A stretch of 64,000 nt of DNA, from assembly GCA_028554795.2 (NCBI GenBank), contig CM068838.1, positions 89,643,944 through 89,707,943 on the forward strand. Direction: 5' to 3'. The notes beneath the pieces are model-generated. The model saw only the letters and a program-made list of their open reading frames with translations, made no database searches and was not told where the DNA came from. The stretch's first letter is position 1; every line of letters begins with the position of its first letter. The position numbers and the translations under genes are program-made. Source of the stretch: Sinohyriopsis cumingii (Eukaryota; Mollusca; Bivalvia; Unionida; Unionidae). Shown here one piece after another: positions 45,051-54,380 of the stretch.

Positions 45051-48000
45051 ATGAAACGATCTAATTCATTCGAGAAGAAAGAAGAAGAAGAAAGTAAGAG
45101 GCAGAAACGTGATCTATCGCCTCGTACCAGGGCTGAAATCTTGGCACAAATTCATGCCAGTGATTTTGAAGAGGACATGAGTGAACCAGAATCCGAACCC
45201 TCTAAACCAAGTTCACCACCCTTAGTCAACCCTGAAAAGTACTATTCCATTCGAGAGACGGAAAAGCGCTCCTCTAGAAAATTTAGAACCACGGCTTACA
45301 AATACACAGTGAAGTTTAAAGATTTCAAGGCTGAAGTGCCGTTAGAGAAAGCAGAAGTGTTCATCACTGAGGTGTGGGATTCTTTGCTCACTGCACTCAA
45401 GCAACAATGTCAACCCAAAGAAGACGATCGCTTGAGACTTTCCATACAACACGACGGTTTGAAATCCCCTGTTTGGATCGAGTTTAGCACCCCGGCAGAA
45501 TTGACCGCTTCCAAAGTCATGGACAAGATTCAACACGTACAACAATCTAATGACCAGTTTGACATCACCGATGGAAAAGCCACACTGGACATGACCCACG
45601 TCTCTCCTCCTCAAGGGACAGGACGCAAAAAGATGTTATTGGTGGACGACCTTCGCAACACCAAAACAAGTCTCGTCCGAATTAACAACCCTCATGACCA
45701 GATGTGTTTAGCCCGTGCCGTCGTGGTGGGACGAACCTATGCCAACAAGAACGACACGGTAGAATGGAAAAGAACCTGGAAAACTATTCAACAATCCGAC
45801 CGAGCCAAACAACGAAACGAAGCAGAAATCGTGTTACTACAAGCTGGCTTGTCCAAAGACACACCCTGTGGCATTCCTGAGATGCAAAAATTGCAAGATG
45901 CACTAGCTCCACGCTACACCTTGAAAGTGCACCCTCAAGAAATGCGTGGGCCTCTGTTGTTTCGAGGCCAAGAATTTAAGGACGGAAAATACATTCATGT
46001 CTATTATAACGATGGCCATTTCGATACCATTACCAGTATCACTGGATTCCTAGGATACGGTTATTATTGTGAGAAATGTGATTATGGTTATAACAATCGA
46101 GAGCAACACAAGCATTGTGGATCGAAATGCCCAGGATGTTTGGCCTCTCCACCCTGTCTGAGCGAAGAACCAGTGCCTTGTTCAACTTGTCTGCGCACGT
46201 TTGTCAGCCCTACCTGTTACCAACAACATTTGAAAACACAAGGTTCACAGAAGAAATGTGCTTGTCAACTCCTGAGATTGTGCTCTACGTGTGGACAAGG
46301 CATACTTACCAACAATGCCAAGGCACACGTATGTCGAGGAAAGAAAAAATGTCACATTTGTCACCACATCGTGGACTTGGAACACCAATGTTACGTGCAA
46401 AAATACCAACCCCCACCAGAGAAAGAGGACGGTCACAAGAAGAAAGGCAATTTCATCTTTTTCGATTTCGAATGCATGCAAGAGACTGGCATTCACATCC
46501 CTAATTTCTGCGTGGCTCATCGAGCGTTCGAGAAGTGCATTCAAGAACCTATCTTCAGTCATTGCCCTCACTGCAGCAAGATTCCTGGAGGACGTGAAAA
46601 AATCTTTCGGGGACCGAACACGTTAGCCGATTTTGCCCAATGGGTCTTAAACCCCGTCGACAAGACGTGGAGCCAAGAGGACATCGAACGTTACCGAGAT
46701 TGTCATCGTCATGCCACAGTGATGGCTCACAATTTTTCCGGATACGATGGACAGTTTCTTCTCAGATACTATACGGAACAAGGCACCGAGCGTCCTAAAG
46801 TGACTTTGAACGGAGCCAAAATCATTTTCATGCAAGTGGGACAAGTACAGTTTAAAGACTCGATGAGCTATTTGGCCATGCCTTTGAGTCGAATGCCTAA
46901 AACGTTTGGAATGACAGAAATGGCTAAAGGGTACTTTCCACACTTTTTCAATACGGAAGCCAATCAACACGCCGTTCTACCCCATTTGCCTGAGGCTCAC
47001 TATTACGACCCCGACAACATGCGTACCGAACAACGAGAAGCTTTCTACGCTTGGTACCAGGCTCACGCCTCGGACCCTTTCGACTTTCAGGAAGAAATGC
47101 TAAAGTATTGTCGTTCCGACGTGGACATTTTACGGCGTTGCTGTGGAAAATTTCGAGAACTGTTCATGGAACACGGAGGGGTCGATCCTTTGAAAGAAGC
47201 TTGCACCATTGCCAAAGCGTGTTCCCTAGTGTATCGACAACGATTCATGCCTGAAAACACCGTGGCTGTCATCAGCCCTCAAACGACCCACTTTGTCAAA
47301 CGTCAATACTCGGTCAAAGCCCTACGTTGGTTACATTACTTGTGCGACAAGGAAGACAAGTGGATTCAGCATGCCCGCAACGGAGGGGGCGAAAAGACCA
47401 TCGGAACGTATTCGGTCGATGGCTGGGACTTAGAAAACCCCAAGATCGTGTACGAGTTTAACGGTTGCTTATTTCACGGATGTCCTGTTTGTTACCCTGA
47501 CCGTGGCACTAAAAATCAGTTTTTGCAACGAACCATGGAAGACTTGTACCAGGACACTTGTCAGCGACGCCTAAAGTTAGAACAGCAAGGATACCAAGTG
47601 GTGGAAATGTGGGAACACGAGTACGATCACCGTATGAAAACCGATCCCGAGTTTAAACGCCTCGTGGAAAGTTACGAGTTCATGGACCCGCTGAACCCGA
47701 GGGATAGTTTGTACGGAGGAAGGACCAATGCCACCTGTTTGCTGTACCAAGCCGACGAAGAGAAAGGAGAAGAAATCAAATACTTGGACGTGTGTTCGCT
47801 GTATCCCTACGTGTGCAAATAGTGTCGCTTTCCTGTAGGGCACCCACAATTGTTAACGGAACACATCGACCTGAAAAACATTCGACAATACGAAGGCTTG
47901 ATCAAGTGTAAAGTTTTGCCTCCCACGAACCTATACCATCCCGTCTTACCTCACCATTGTCAAGGCAAACTGATGTTTCCCTTGTGCCGTACTTGTGCCG

Positions 48001-49091
48001 AAACGTGCAACCAAGACCAGCCTTGTCATCACAGCCAGGAAGAACGGGCCTTGACGGGAACCTGGGTCAGCGTAGAATTGTTCAAAGCTTTGGACGTGGG
48101 ATACCAACTGTTAGAAGTGTACGAAATTTGTCACTTTCCCAAGACACAACAATACCACAAGGGTGATCCCAGTCAGAAAGGCATTTTCGCAGACTACGTG
48201 GATGCCTTTTTGAAACTGAAGCAAGACGCCAGCGGCTATCCTTCCTGGTGTCACACTCCCGAAGACCAAATAAAATTCAAAGAGAAATACTACGAACAAG
48301 AAGGCATCACTTTAGACCACATCGAGAAAAACGAAGGCAGGCGATCGTTTGCCAAAGTGATGTTAAATTGCTTGTGGGGTAAAATGGCACAACGATCGTC
48401 TTTACCCAAGACGGAATATTTGACAGAACCTTCCCGCTACTTCCAGATGATTCACGACAAAACCAAATACATGAAACACGTGGACGTCGTTCGAGAGAAT
48501 TTGATCTTGGTCAATTACGAAGAAGATCTGGACTTTGTACAAGACGACCCTTTTGGAAATGTCATCATTGCGGCTTACGTGACAGCTCATGCTCGCTTAA
48601 AATTGTACGAAGCTTTAGAACTGTTAGAAGAACGCGTCCTGTACTTTGACACGGACAGTTGCATTTACATCCATCACCCGATTCAACAATACCCTGACAT
48701 CGAAGGAGACCGTTTAGGAGCCTGGACCGACGAGCATCCCGACGACAAGATTCTAAATTTCGTTAGTGGCGGTCCCAAAAATTACGGCTACGAATACCGG
48801 GACAAACAAGGAGAAGTGCACACGACGTGCAAAGTGAAAGGACTGACTCTGAATTATCGTACCAGTCGAGTGGCCAACTTTGGGGTATTGAAAGAAGCCT
48901 TGCAATCGGGAGAGGATGGAAACTTTAAAGTGACCACCTATCAACCGAACAAGATTGTACGTTTACCTACTCACCACATCGTCAGTCGACCCTTGGAAAA
49001 AGTCTATCAAATTGTATACCAGAAGCGAGTGCGACTTCCCAATCATTTCACCTTACCGTATGGACATGTTGGTATAAAACATTGGTTGTAA
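45051..49091 (+). CDS. polB: Protein-primed family B DNA polymerase, interrupted by one in-frame TAG
   Basis: Replicates the element. Two frames, 45051-47822 (923 codons) and 47850-49091, lie in the same reading frame and are separated only by TAG at 47820 and nine codons. N-terminal domain with a KR-rich start and CLARAVVVG block, Cys-rich zinc-finger region (about residues 335-450), Exo I FFDFEC (about 472), Exo II HNFSGYDGQFLL (about 560), Exo III YCRSDVDIL (about 687), EFNGCLFHGCP (about 805), motif A DVCSLYPYV (about 914). After the stop come motif B (KVMLNCLWGK) and motif C (LYFDTDSCIY). All catalytic motifs are present. The stop lies just after motif A and would remove motifs B and C. 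TATA at 44997, ATG at 45051. The gene may be inactive in this copy, the stop may be a sequence error, or less likely it may be read through. Confidence 0.93.
47820..47822 (+). other. In-frame TAG inside polB
   Basis: Codon following KYLDVCSLYPYVCK. The frame continues open on both sides with conserved polymerase sequence (CRFPVGHP directly after). It is the only stop in 4 kb. Confidence 0.9.
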
Positions 49092-49110
49092 GAGGATAGT
49101 TACCAGAAAG

Positions 49111-49569
49111 ATGACTTCGCCACAGCAAGAATCGAGTGAGAAACCCGATGAGAACTCCAAGTTCAAGCCCTACCATTTTCCAGTCTTCTTACCTGACTAT
49201 TGTGATTGTGCCCGTCGATTGGACACGTTTCAGAAATGGCCTACGGATAGGGAAGGATTACCTTCTTCGCATGTTTTAGCTAGAACAGGATTTGTCTACT
49301 TGGGACCTGAGTCAGGATTGGGATACGAGGTACAGTGTTTTGCTTGCGGACTGAAGTTACGAATGGATCTATGTATCTATAAAGATTCAGCTATTCTGGA
49401 ACATACTCGATGGTCTCCGCACTGCCCTTACCTTTCTATGGCCTTTCCACCCATCACACTACGGTACAATGTTGACGGTACCTTAGAGACGGTACCTTCC
49501 AGAACAAGACATAAAAAACGTAAAAAAGGAAAGATGTACAAGCTGGAGACTGCATTGAGACTAGTATAA
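49111..49569 (+). CDS. Single-BIR (IAP-like) protein 1
   Basis: 152 residues. One BIR domain at about residues 28-105: RLDTFQKWPTD, LARTGFVYLGP, CFACGLKL (Cys pair) and EHTRWSPHCPYL (His and Cys), the C-x2-C-x16-H-x6-C zinc pattern. No RING or CARD. A basic KKRKKGKM tail follows. BIR domains bind caspases or IAP antagonists, so the likely role is to keep the host cell alive during replication (inference; baculovirus IAPs are the precedent). Its TATA box (49073-49079) is inside the end of polB, 32 bases before the ATG. Confidence 0.88.
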   Translation: MTSPQQESSEKPDENSKFKPYHFPVFLPDYCDCARRLDTFQKWPTDREGLPSSHVLARTGFVYLGPESGLGYEVQCFACGLKLRMDLCIYKDSAILEHTRWSPHCPYLSMAFPPITLRYNVDGTLETVPSRTRHKKRKKGKMYKLETALRLV

Positions 49570-49628
49570 AAAGGGGGCTATGGTCAAGATCGATAGTTCA
49601 TTGTGACTACCAAGACCGAGCAAACAAG

Positions 49629-50365
49629 ATGAATACTTTGAAAGAGACATCGTTCCAGTTTGGGGATTGTAAAAAAGTTGTATCCTCCTCTAGTGTGACT
49701 AATACTGGATGGATAAGACCCAGACATTGCGACGGAAAATGTCCGGAAGGAAACTGCGATTGTCCATGTGGTTACCATTGTAATTGCGTAACGAGTTTGC
49801 AGACGAGTGCGATTGTGAGCCTTGCGATGGATACGATGCTGTACCTTGTGACCTGAGCGATGCCGTAAAGCATCATGGGAACTTTGTTCTCACTGCCCCT
49901 ATCATGGAAAGTGATGCTGTGCGTGTCAAACCTGAGGGATGCGAAAGCGATGCCGCTCGTCCTCTTAGACATTTTACCGGGTTTAAAGGGGAATGTCGAC
50001 CTTCACGTTTACCTCCCTACGGATGTCATCCAGCCCTGAGCAAACTCCTGTTCATGTCACCCAACCCTCATCGAAACGAACCTGTGAAAGACGAATATTC
50101 GTTTCCTGTGCGTTTGTCGGAATACTGCGACTTTGAAAATCGTCTTCAATCGTTCAAAGGAAAATGGCCAAAGTATCTGGGAGGACCGACCCCTGAAGAA
50201 TTAGCCAGAGCCGGATTTTTCTACTTGGGCGAAGGAGATAAAGTCAAGTGCTTCAGTTGCGGTGTGTCACTTCACCACTGGGAACCGCAAGATTCGGCCT
50301 ACGTTGAACATGCTCGATGGTCACCGAATTGTCATTACTTACCTTTAGTGGGACCAAGACATTGA
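49629..50365 (+). pseudogene. Cys-rich plus BIR (IAP-like) protein 2, frame change inside
   Basis: TATAAAAAG at 49565, ATG at 49629. The first frame (to 49856) encodes a Cys/Gly cluster (CDGKCPEGNCDCPCGYHCNC). The same style of cluster (CDCEPCDGYDAVPC) and then a full BIR domain (RLQSFKGKWP, LARAGFFYLGE, KCFSCGVSLHHW, EHARWSPNC) lie in the frame offset by -1, open to TGA at 50363. The frames must switch between about 49784 and 49856. Without the first ATG, the second frame's first ATG is near 49903 and would still give a complete BIR domain. Either a one-base indel, a sequence error, or a start at 49903. Likely paralogue of the 49111 gene. Confidence 0.7.
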
Positions 50366-50393
50366 AGTAACTTCTTACCATAATAATCTGTTC

Positions 50394-50849
50394 ATGGATA
50401 CTTTACAAGAGAACATTCGTGCTTTGCCTATGGAGTTGAGAGAACGCATTTATCGAGAGCTGGTCAAAATACAAGTGAAACGTAAAGAACAATTGCATCC
50501 GTTACGTCACCGGTGTTTGAACCACTGGTACCTTCAGGCTATACAAGGACTGATTGAGTTGAAAGTGTTCCATTGGACAGACATTGATCAACGACCTCCT
50601 GGTTATAAAAAGGAATGGTTTGGTATTGACGATTCTATCTACTACATTGTAAACGTACTGCATCGAATTCCAGAGGAAGAGTTAACGAATTACCAACATC
50701 TTTCACGCAATGTCAACTTGGTGAAAGAGGAAACTTCTGAACGAATTGTAATGTGTAGATTAGTGGTGAAACGATTTAGATTCGACAATGAATTAAAACC
50801 ATGTTTGTGCAAAGAGTACATTTCTTGTGTCAGACCAAAGAGGATTTAG
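50394..50849 (+). CDS. F-box-like protein, tandem copy 1
   Basis: 151 residues, MDTLQENIRALPMELRERIY and onward. The N-terminal 50 residues are almost identical to those of the next gene; the rest has diverged. ALPxELRERIYREL resembles an F-box or SOCS-box-like helix that could recruit a ubiquitin ligase, but no clear C-terminal substrate domain is visible. Lies 28 bases after the second BIR gene. No TATA box was recognised in front of it. Confidence 0.7.
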   Translation: MDTLQENIRALPMELRERIYRELVKIQVKRKEQLHPLRHRCLNHWYLQAIQGLIELKVFHWTDIDQRPPGYKKEWFGIDDSIYYIVNVLHRIPEEELTNYQHLSRNVNLVKEETSERIVMCRLVVKRFRFDNELKPCLCKEYISCVRPKRI

Positions 50850-50861
50850 TATGACCTATTC

Positions 50862-51380
50862 ATGGATACTTTACAAGAGAACATTCGTGCTTTGCCTGTG
50901 GAGTTGAGAGAACGCATTTACCGAGAGCTGGTCAAAATACAAGTCAAACGTAAAGAACAATTGCATCCGATACGTCACCAGATCTTTAACCACTGGTACC
51001 TGAATGGTATAAGAGAACTGATTCGTCAGAAATTGTTTCAGTGGTCAGACCTTGTTCAATACTTCCAGGCCCCCGATGATCCACGTGTTGATCATTTTGG
51101 TTACTTCGAGATTCACCTAGAGCAACCCATTGAGGAAGACGAGGTAAAGGATTACCAACATATTTTCCGTGGAATCTACTTAGCGGAAGAGGAAACTTCT
51201 AATGGAACTCTGACGTTTCGGTTACAATATGCAAGATTTACATTCCCAACTGGAGAACGAAGATCACTGGCTAGAAAGTACGTGTATTCTTTTCGAAACA
51301 AAGAGACTATAAAAACAGGCTACTATGCCACGACTTATGTCGTATGTAATCCAACAGATTCCGTGGAAGGAACTCAATGA
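50862..51380 (+). CDS. F-box-like protein, tandem copy 2
   Basis: 172 residues. Starts MDTLQENIRALPVELRERIY; the first 60 residues match copy 1 nearly perfectly, including DNA (TTCATGGATACTTTACAAGA). The later parts share only spaced blocks (DYQHIFRGIYLAEEETSNG versus NYQHLSRNVNLVKEETSER). The conserved head with a diverged tail suggests duplication followed by selection for new targets. A TATAAAAAGG at 50603 inside copy 1 may be its promoter. Confidence 0.7.
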   Translation: MDTLQENIRALPVELRERIYRELVKIQVKRKEQLHPIRHQIFNHWYLNGIRELIRQKLFQWSDLVQYFQAPDDPRVDHFGYFEIHLEQPIEEDEVKDYQHIFRGIYLAEEETSNGTLTFRLQYARFTFPTGERRSLARKYVYSFRNKETIKTGYYATTYVVCNPTDSVEGTQ

Positions 51381-51549
51381 CCATATTCAAACTGTGGATC
51401 ATTACCATCGATTATTACAAGAACTGTATCCATTCAATTTGGGACGACAAGTGGTGTGTGTCTTAGTGACTTGTTTTCTGGGATTTCGTTTACCAGCCGA
51501 TTCTTTGTGGACTCTTTACGATCAGTACTTACCACCTCCATGGCCTTAA
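51337..51549 (+). CDS. Small hypothetical protein overlapping copy 2
   Basis: About 70 residues (MSYVIQQIPWKELNDHIQTV...). TATAAAAA at 51308-51315 is inside the previous gene. An ATG at 51325 is only about 17 bases away, so 51337 is the more likely start. It overlaps the end of copy 2 and the start of the next gene by about 10 bases. Family unknown. The overlap and short length leave doubt. Confidence 0.4.
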   Translation: MSYVIQQIPWKELNDHIQTVDHYHRLLQELYPFNLGRQVVCVLVTCFLGFRLPADSLWTLYDQYLPPPWP

Positions 51550-52047
51550 ATGGTCACGAAAAACTCCTTTTGCTCAAAGCCTTGCGTTTTCATCTGGATA
51601 CTTCTCGACTTCAACAGGAAAAAAAGATTCGTCAACTTTTAGCTACCCAAGACGTGTATGACGATGTGTGTGTAGCTTGTGACTTACATCCCCATTGGAC
51701 AGATGTCCGTGCCTGGAAAGAATGGGGTTTTGAGGCTTGGACCCAAGAAGTGGCCCAGTATGCACGAGAGTTGTTCAAGGAAAAAAGTTACTTTTCAACC
51801 CGTGTTAGTGACGGTGCCAGAAGAACCCGTCACCCAGGACAGGACTGTTGTGGACAGACCTGAAAGACCCTTTCGGGAGGACACTTGTGTGACCTTACCC
51901 CCTACTATAGAACTGGTTAGAACATTACCCAAAACATGTTGTACAGACACTTGTGTTTATTCCACGTTCATCGTTATCATGTGCCTTTTATCCTTGTACT
52001 TAAGCCTTTGGCTTTTATGTATTTTTGTCTTTCGTATTCATGTTTGA
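51540..52047 (+). pseudogene. Small protein with C-terminal membrane helix, frame change at an A-run
   Basis: ATG at 51540 in a strong context (CTCCATGG). The first frame (to 51863) encodes a helical, Cys-containing part (MALNGHEKLLLLKALRFHLD..., DVCVACDLHPHW). From about 51780 the sensible reading continues in the +1 frame, with a Pro/Val/Thr-rich linker and a C-terminal membrane helix (STFIVIMCLLSLYLSLWLL) to TAA at 52045. The switch lies at or next to AAAAAA (51781-51786). This is a type I/tail-anchored architecture of unknown family. AATAAA for this transcript is at 52061. Confidence 0.5.
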
Positions 52048-52060
52048 TAAAAAAACATTC

Positions 52061-52066
52061 AATAAA
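52061..52066 (+). terminator. Poly(A) signal AATAAA
   Basis: Directly after the 51540 gene and 16 bases before the TATA box of the ATPase gene. Confidence 0.6.
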
Positions 52067-52135
52067 CGTGTTCTGAAAAAGTATATAAACTCTTGTCTTG
52101 TTTGTTTTCGTGTCACAAGTGACATTTCTGACACC

Positions 52136-52879
52136 ATGGCTACCTCTACTGTCTCTGCTCCCTCTTCCTCTACTGTCAAAGTCATCGACGAACACTTAGA
52201 TCGTGCCAGTTGGGAGGCTTTGTATCTTCGCCATCCCTTTAACATGCTCATTGCTGGACCTAGCGGTTCTGGCAAAACCGAATTCGTCAAACGTTTGATC
52301 GAACATAAACATCATTTGATCGATCGGCCCCCTCAACGGATCGTGTGGTGTTACAAAGAGTGGCAATCGGCGTACAGCCTCTTGCGAGAAAGTCAAGGCG
52401 ATTCCATCGTGTTTGTGGAAGGCATTCCTAAAGAAGACGACGGCATCGTCTCTGACTCCCGTCAAACCCATTTTGTCATTTTCGACGACATGTTAGGAAA
52501 AGACGAAGAAGAAATTAAATTGTGGTTCACGCGCAAAGGGCATCACCGTAATGCCAGTGTCATTTACATCACCCAAAATTTGTTTCAACAAAGTAAAGCC
52601 CATCGCACCATCAGTCTCAATGCTCATTACGTGGTCTTGTTTAAAAGCCCTCGAGATAAATCGCAAGTGCAAGTCTTAGCCAAACAGTTAGGAACGCCTT
52701 GGCTGACTCAGGCGTACGACGATGCCACTCAAACGCCACACGCCTATTTACTCGTCGATTTGAAACCTATGACTCCCGAGGATTTGCGATTTCGTACCCA
52801 CTTGTTTCACCACTGGTGCCAAGACGGAGGGCCTGTCCTGTACACGTCTCCGTCCTCGATTTCATTTCACTCCCCATAA
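52136..52879 (+). CDS. Genome-packaging ATPase (FtsK/HerA, A32-like)
   Basis: Translocates DNA into the capsid. 247 residues from the ATG at 52136 in a perfect context (CACCATGG); TATATAAA at 52082-52089 sets this start, so the longer reading frame from 52025 is not used. Walker A AGPSGSGKTEFV (about residues 40-51), Walker B HFVIFDDML (about 112-120), sensor region VIYITQNLFQQSK (about 141-153) with the usual Gln-Asn. Length is normal for Polinton ATPases. It is intact. Unlike relic B's ATPase, it is on the same strand as the capsid genes. Confidence 0.95.
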   Translation: MATSTVSAPSSSTVKVIDEHLDRASWEALYLRHPFNMLIAGPSGSGKTEFVKRLIEHKHHLIDRPPQRIVWCYKEWQSAYSLLRESQGDSIVFVEGIPKEDDGIVSDSRQTHFVIFDDMLGKDEEEIKLWFTRKGHHRNASVIYITQNLFQQSKAHRTISLNAHYVVLFKSPRDKSQVQVLAKQLGTPWLTQAYDDATQTPHAYLLVDLKPMTPEDLRFRTHLFHHWCQDGGPVLYTSPSSISFHSP

Positions 52880-52932
52880 AAAAATCTATAAAAACCTCAG
52901 ACCCTTTTTCGTCTGTCTCACACAGTGTGAAC

Positions 52933-53886
52933 ATGACGTCCCTTCAGTCGCATCTTCCCGTCAAATTGATTCGTGCCTTGTATGGCATCAGTCGAGAAAA
53001 AAATCCACAAACACGAGCTCGTGTCTTAGAAGCTAGTCTCAAAGAAGTCTTACGATGGTTCACGGTGACGGCACGTCAAATACTCCAAGGAATCATTCAG
53101 ATTCCTCATCAAACCCAACGCTTTTTCGATCGAAACAAAGTCGCTTTGGTCCAACTGGCCGATCCCCGCATCGACACTCAAACCAAAAAACAAATCATTT
53201 TGAAACCTGGAGGGAGCGGTACTCTAGGAGGGGTCATCATTCGCTCACTCTTAAGATGGGATCCTAATGCCCATAAAGTTATCCCCAAGACAAAAGTCCA
53301 ACGAAGCCCCAAGAAGAAAAAGAAAAAGACCAGGTCCCCAAGAAGAATAACTTCTCCAGTGGCAGGACCCTCCTCTTACCAAACACCACCCCGGAAAAAG
53401 AAAAAAAGCCCCCAGAAAAAGAAACAGAGAAAAAGTCCTCAGAAAAAGAAAAGTCCACAGAAGAAAACTAGTCGCAAGAGAGGCACTTCGGCCAGGACGC
53501 AACCTTACACTCGCAAACCACGACCTGCCACAGCGGTGACTGCGTCTCCGGCAGCCTCACGTTTGTCCACTTCTCCGTTGATGTCACCAGGAACTGAAGA
53601 GTACTTGGAGACGTTGATCACACCAAGAACTTCTCCGTTGATGACCCCCAAAAGAACTTCCCCAGTGGCAGGACCTTCCAATTTAGCGACAGTGGCTGCT
53701 GCTCACAAAGTACCTTCTCCCAAAATCAAAGTCCATGAAAGATCGGGCATGTTACAAAGTTTACTGGATTTGTCCAAGCAAGAACTGGCTCGATTTAGTC
53801 CGTTACGTACCCCTGCACGACGTGTCATGCCTGTCCTCAAACTGATACGCCGTAAAGACAATCAGTGGCGACGTGTTCCAGTATAA
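52933..53886 (+). CDS. Basic core-like protein with pX-type motif
   Basis: 317 residues from the ATG at 52933 (MTSLQSHLPVKLIRALYGIS); TATAAAAA at 52887 rules out the upstream in-frame ATG. A helical N-terminal domain contains LADPRIDTQTKKQIILKPGG (about residues 75-95), which is the pX/Polinton pattern LAD...K...(I/L)LxxGG, followed by a hydrophobic patch. From residue 120 on it is Lys/Arg/Ser/Pro-rich with repeats (KSPQKKKSPQKK, TSPLMSPGTEE, TSPVAGPS) like histone H1 or protamine tails. It probably binds and condenses the genome in the virion. SP-K motifs are possible CDK sites. Confidence 0.75.
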   Translation: MTSLQSHLPVKLIRALYGISREKNPQTRARVLEASLKEVLRWFTVTARQILQGIIQIPHQTQRFFDRNKVALVQLADPRIDTQTKKQIILKPGGSGTLGGVIIRSLLRWDPNAHKVIPKTKVQRSPKKKKKKTRSPRRITSPVAGPSSYQTPPRKKKKSPQKKKQRKSPQKKKSPQKKTSRKRGTSARTQPYTRKPRPATAVTASPAASRLSTSPLMSPGTEEYLETLITPRTSPLMTPKRTSPVAGPSNLATVAAAHKVPSPKIKVHERSGMLQSLLDLSKQELARFSPLRTPARRVMPVLKLIRRKDNQWRRVPV

Positions 53887-53944
53887 AAAAGGCCTGTGAC
53901 CGAGTAGGGTATCAGTGTTTTTAGGTGCTCCTAAAGACTCAAAG

Positions 53945-54331
53945 ATGTCACCCTCCAGAAAACCCCAAGGAAAGAAAAGAAAAGGACTGCCACCACGTTT
54001 AGCCAAACATGGGGACCTGTTATCTGTCCTGTCCAAAGCTTCTCCACCCCTACGAAAAAAACTCATTCAAACGGCCTCCAAAGAGGTCATCGATACCGTG
54101 TGCGAATGTTGTTTGAACGTTTTGAAAGGCACGATCCCTTTGTCCAAACACCAGAAACAATGCTTAGGCAAACATCGTCACGTTCTTCGGAAAATGGTTC
54201 AAAAGAAAATTCCCATTCGTCAAAAAAAGAAGATGTTGGTCCAACGTGGAGGCATTTTACCTCTCTTGTTAGGCCCCATACTGAAAGGAGTCTTGGGAAC
54301 CATGTTGGGAGGACTGGTGGGAGCAAGATAA
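53945..54331 (+). CDS. pX-like core protein
   Basis: 128 residues from the ATG at 53945; TATAAAAAA at 53882. Basic N-terminus (MSPSRKPQGKKRKGLPPRL), then a Cys-containing helical part (VIDTVCECCLNVLKG) and the diagnostic end: KKKMLVQRGGILPLLLGPIL, followed by a Gly-rich hydrophobic tail. LVQRGG plus hydrophobic patch is the adenovirus pX/Polinton core signature. Expected in the virion core. Paralogous to the C-terminal half-motif of the 52933 protein. Confidence 0.85.
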   Translation: MSPSRKPQGKKRKGLPPRLAKHGDLLSVLSKASPPLRKKLIQTASKEVIDTVCECCLNVLKGTIPLSKHQKQCLGKHRHVLRKMVQKKIPIRQKKKMLVQRGGILPLLLGPILKGVLGTMLGGLVGAR

Positions 54332-54380
54332 AAAGGCCTTCGGAAGTCCCAAGATCTCAGAATCGACCCCTGACAACCCC

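Noticed and set aside
47820-47822. TAG in polB as evidence of a variant genetic code
   Set aside because: Other genes of the element end in TAG, TAA or TGA as stops, and no other internal TAG occurs in conserved frames.
45342-48944. Several 60-130 codon ORFs within polB in other frames
   Set aside because: They overlap a gene with all polymerase motifs and show no domains of their own.
51781-51787. AAAAAAG as a programmed -1 slippery site
   Set aside because: The phase of the reading frame does not fit the X XXY YYZ rule, and the needed shift is +1.
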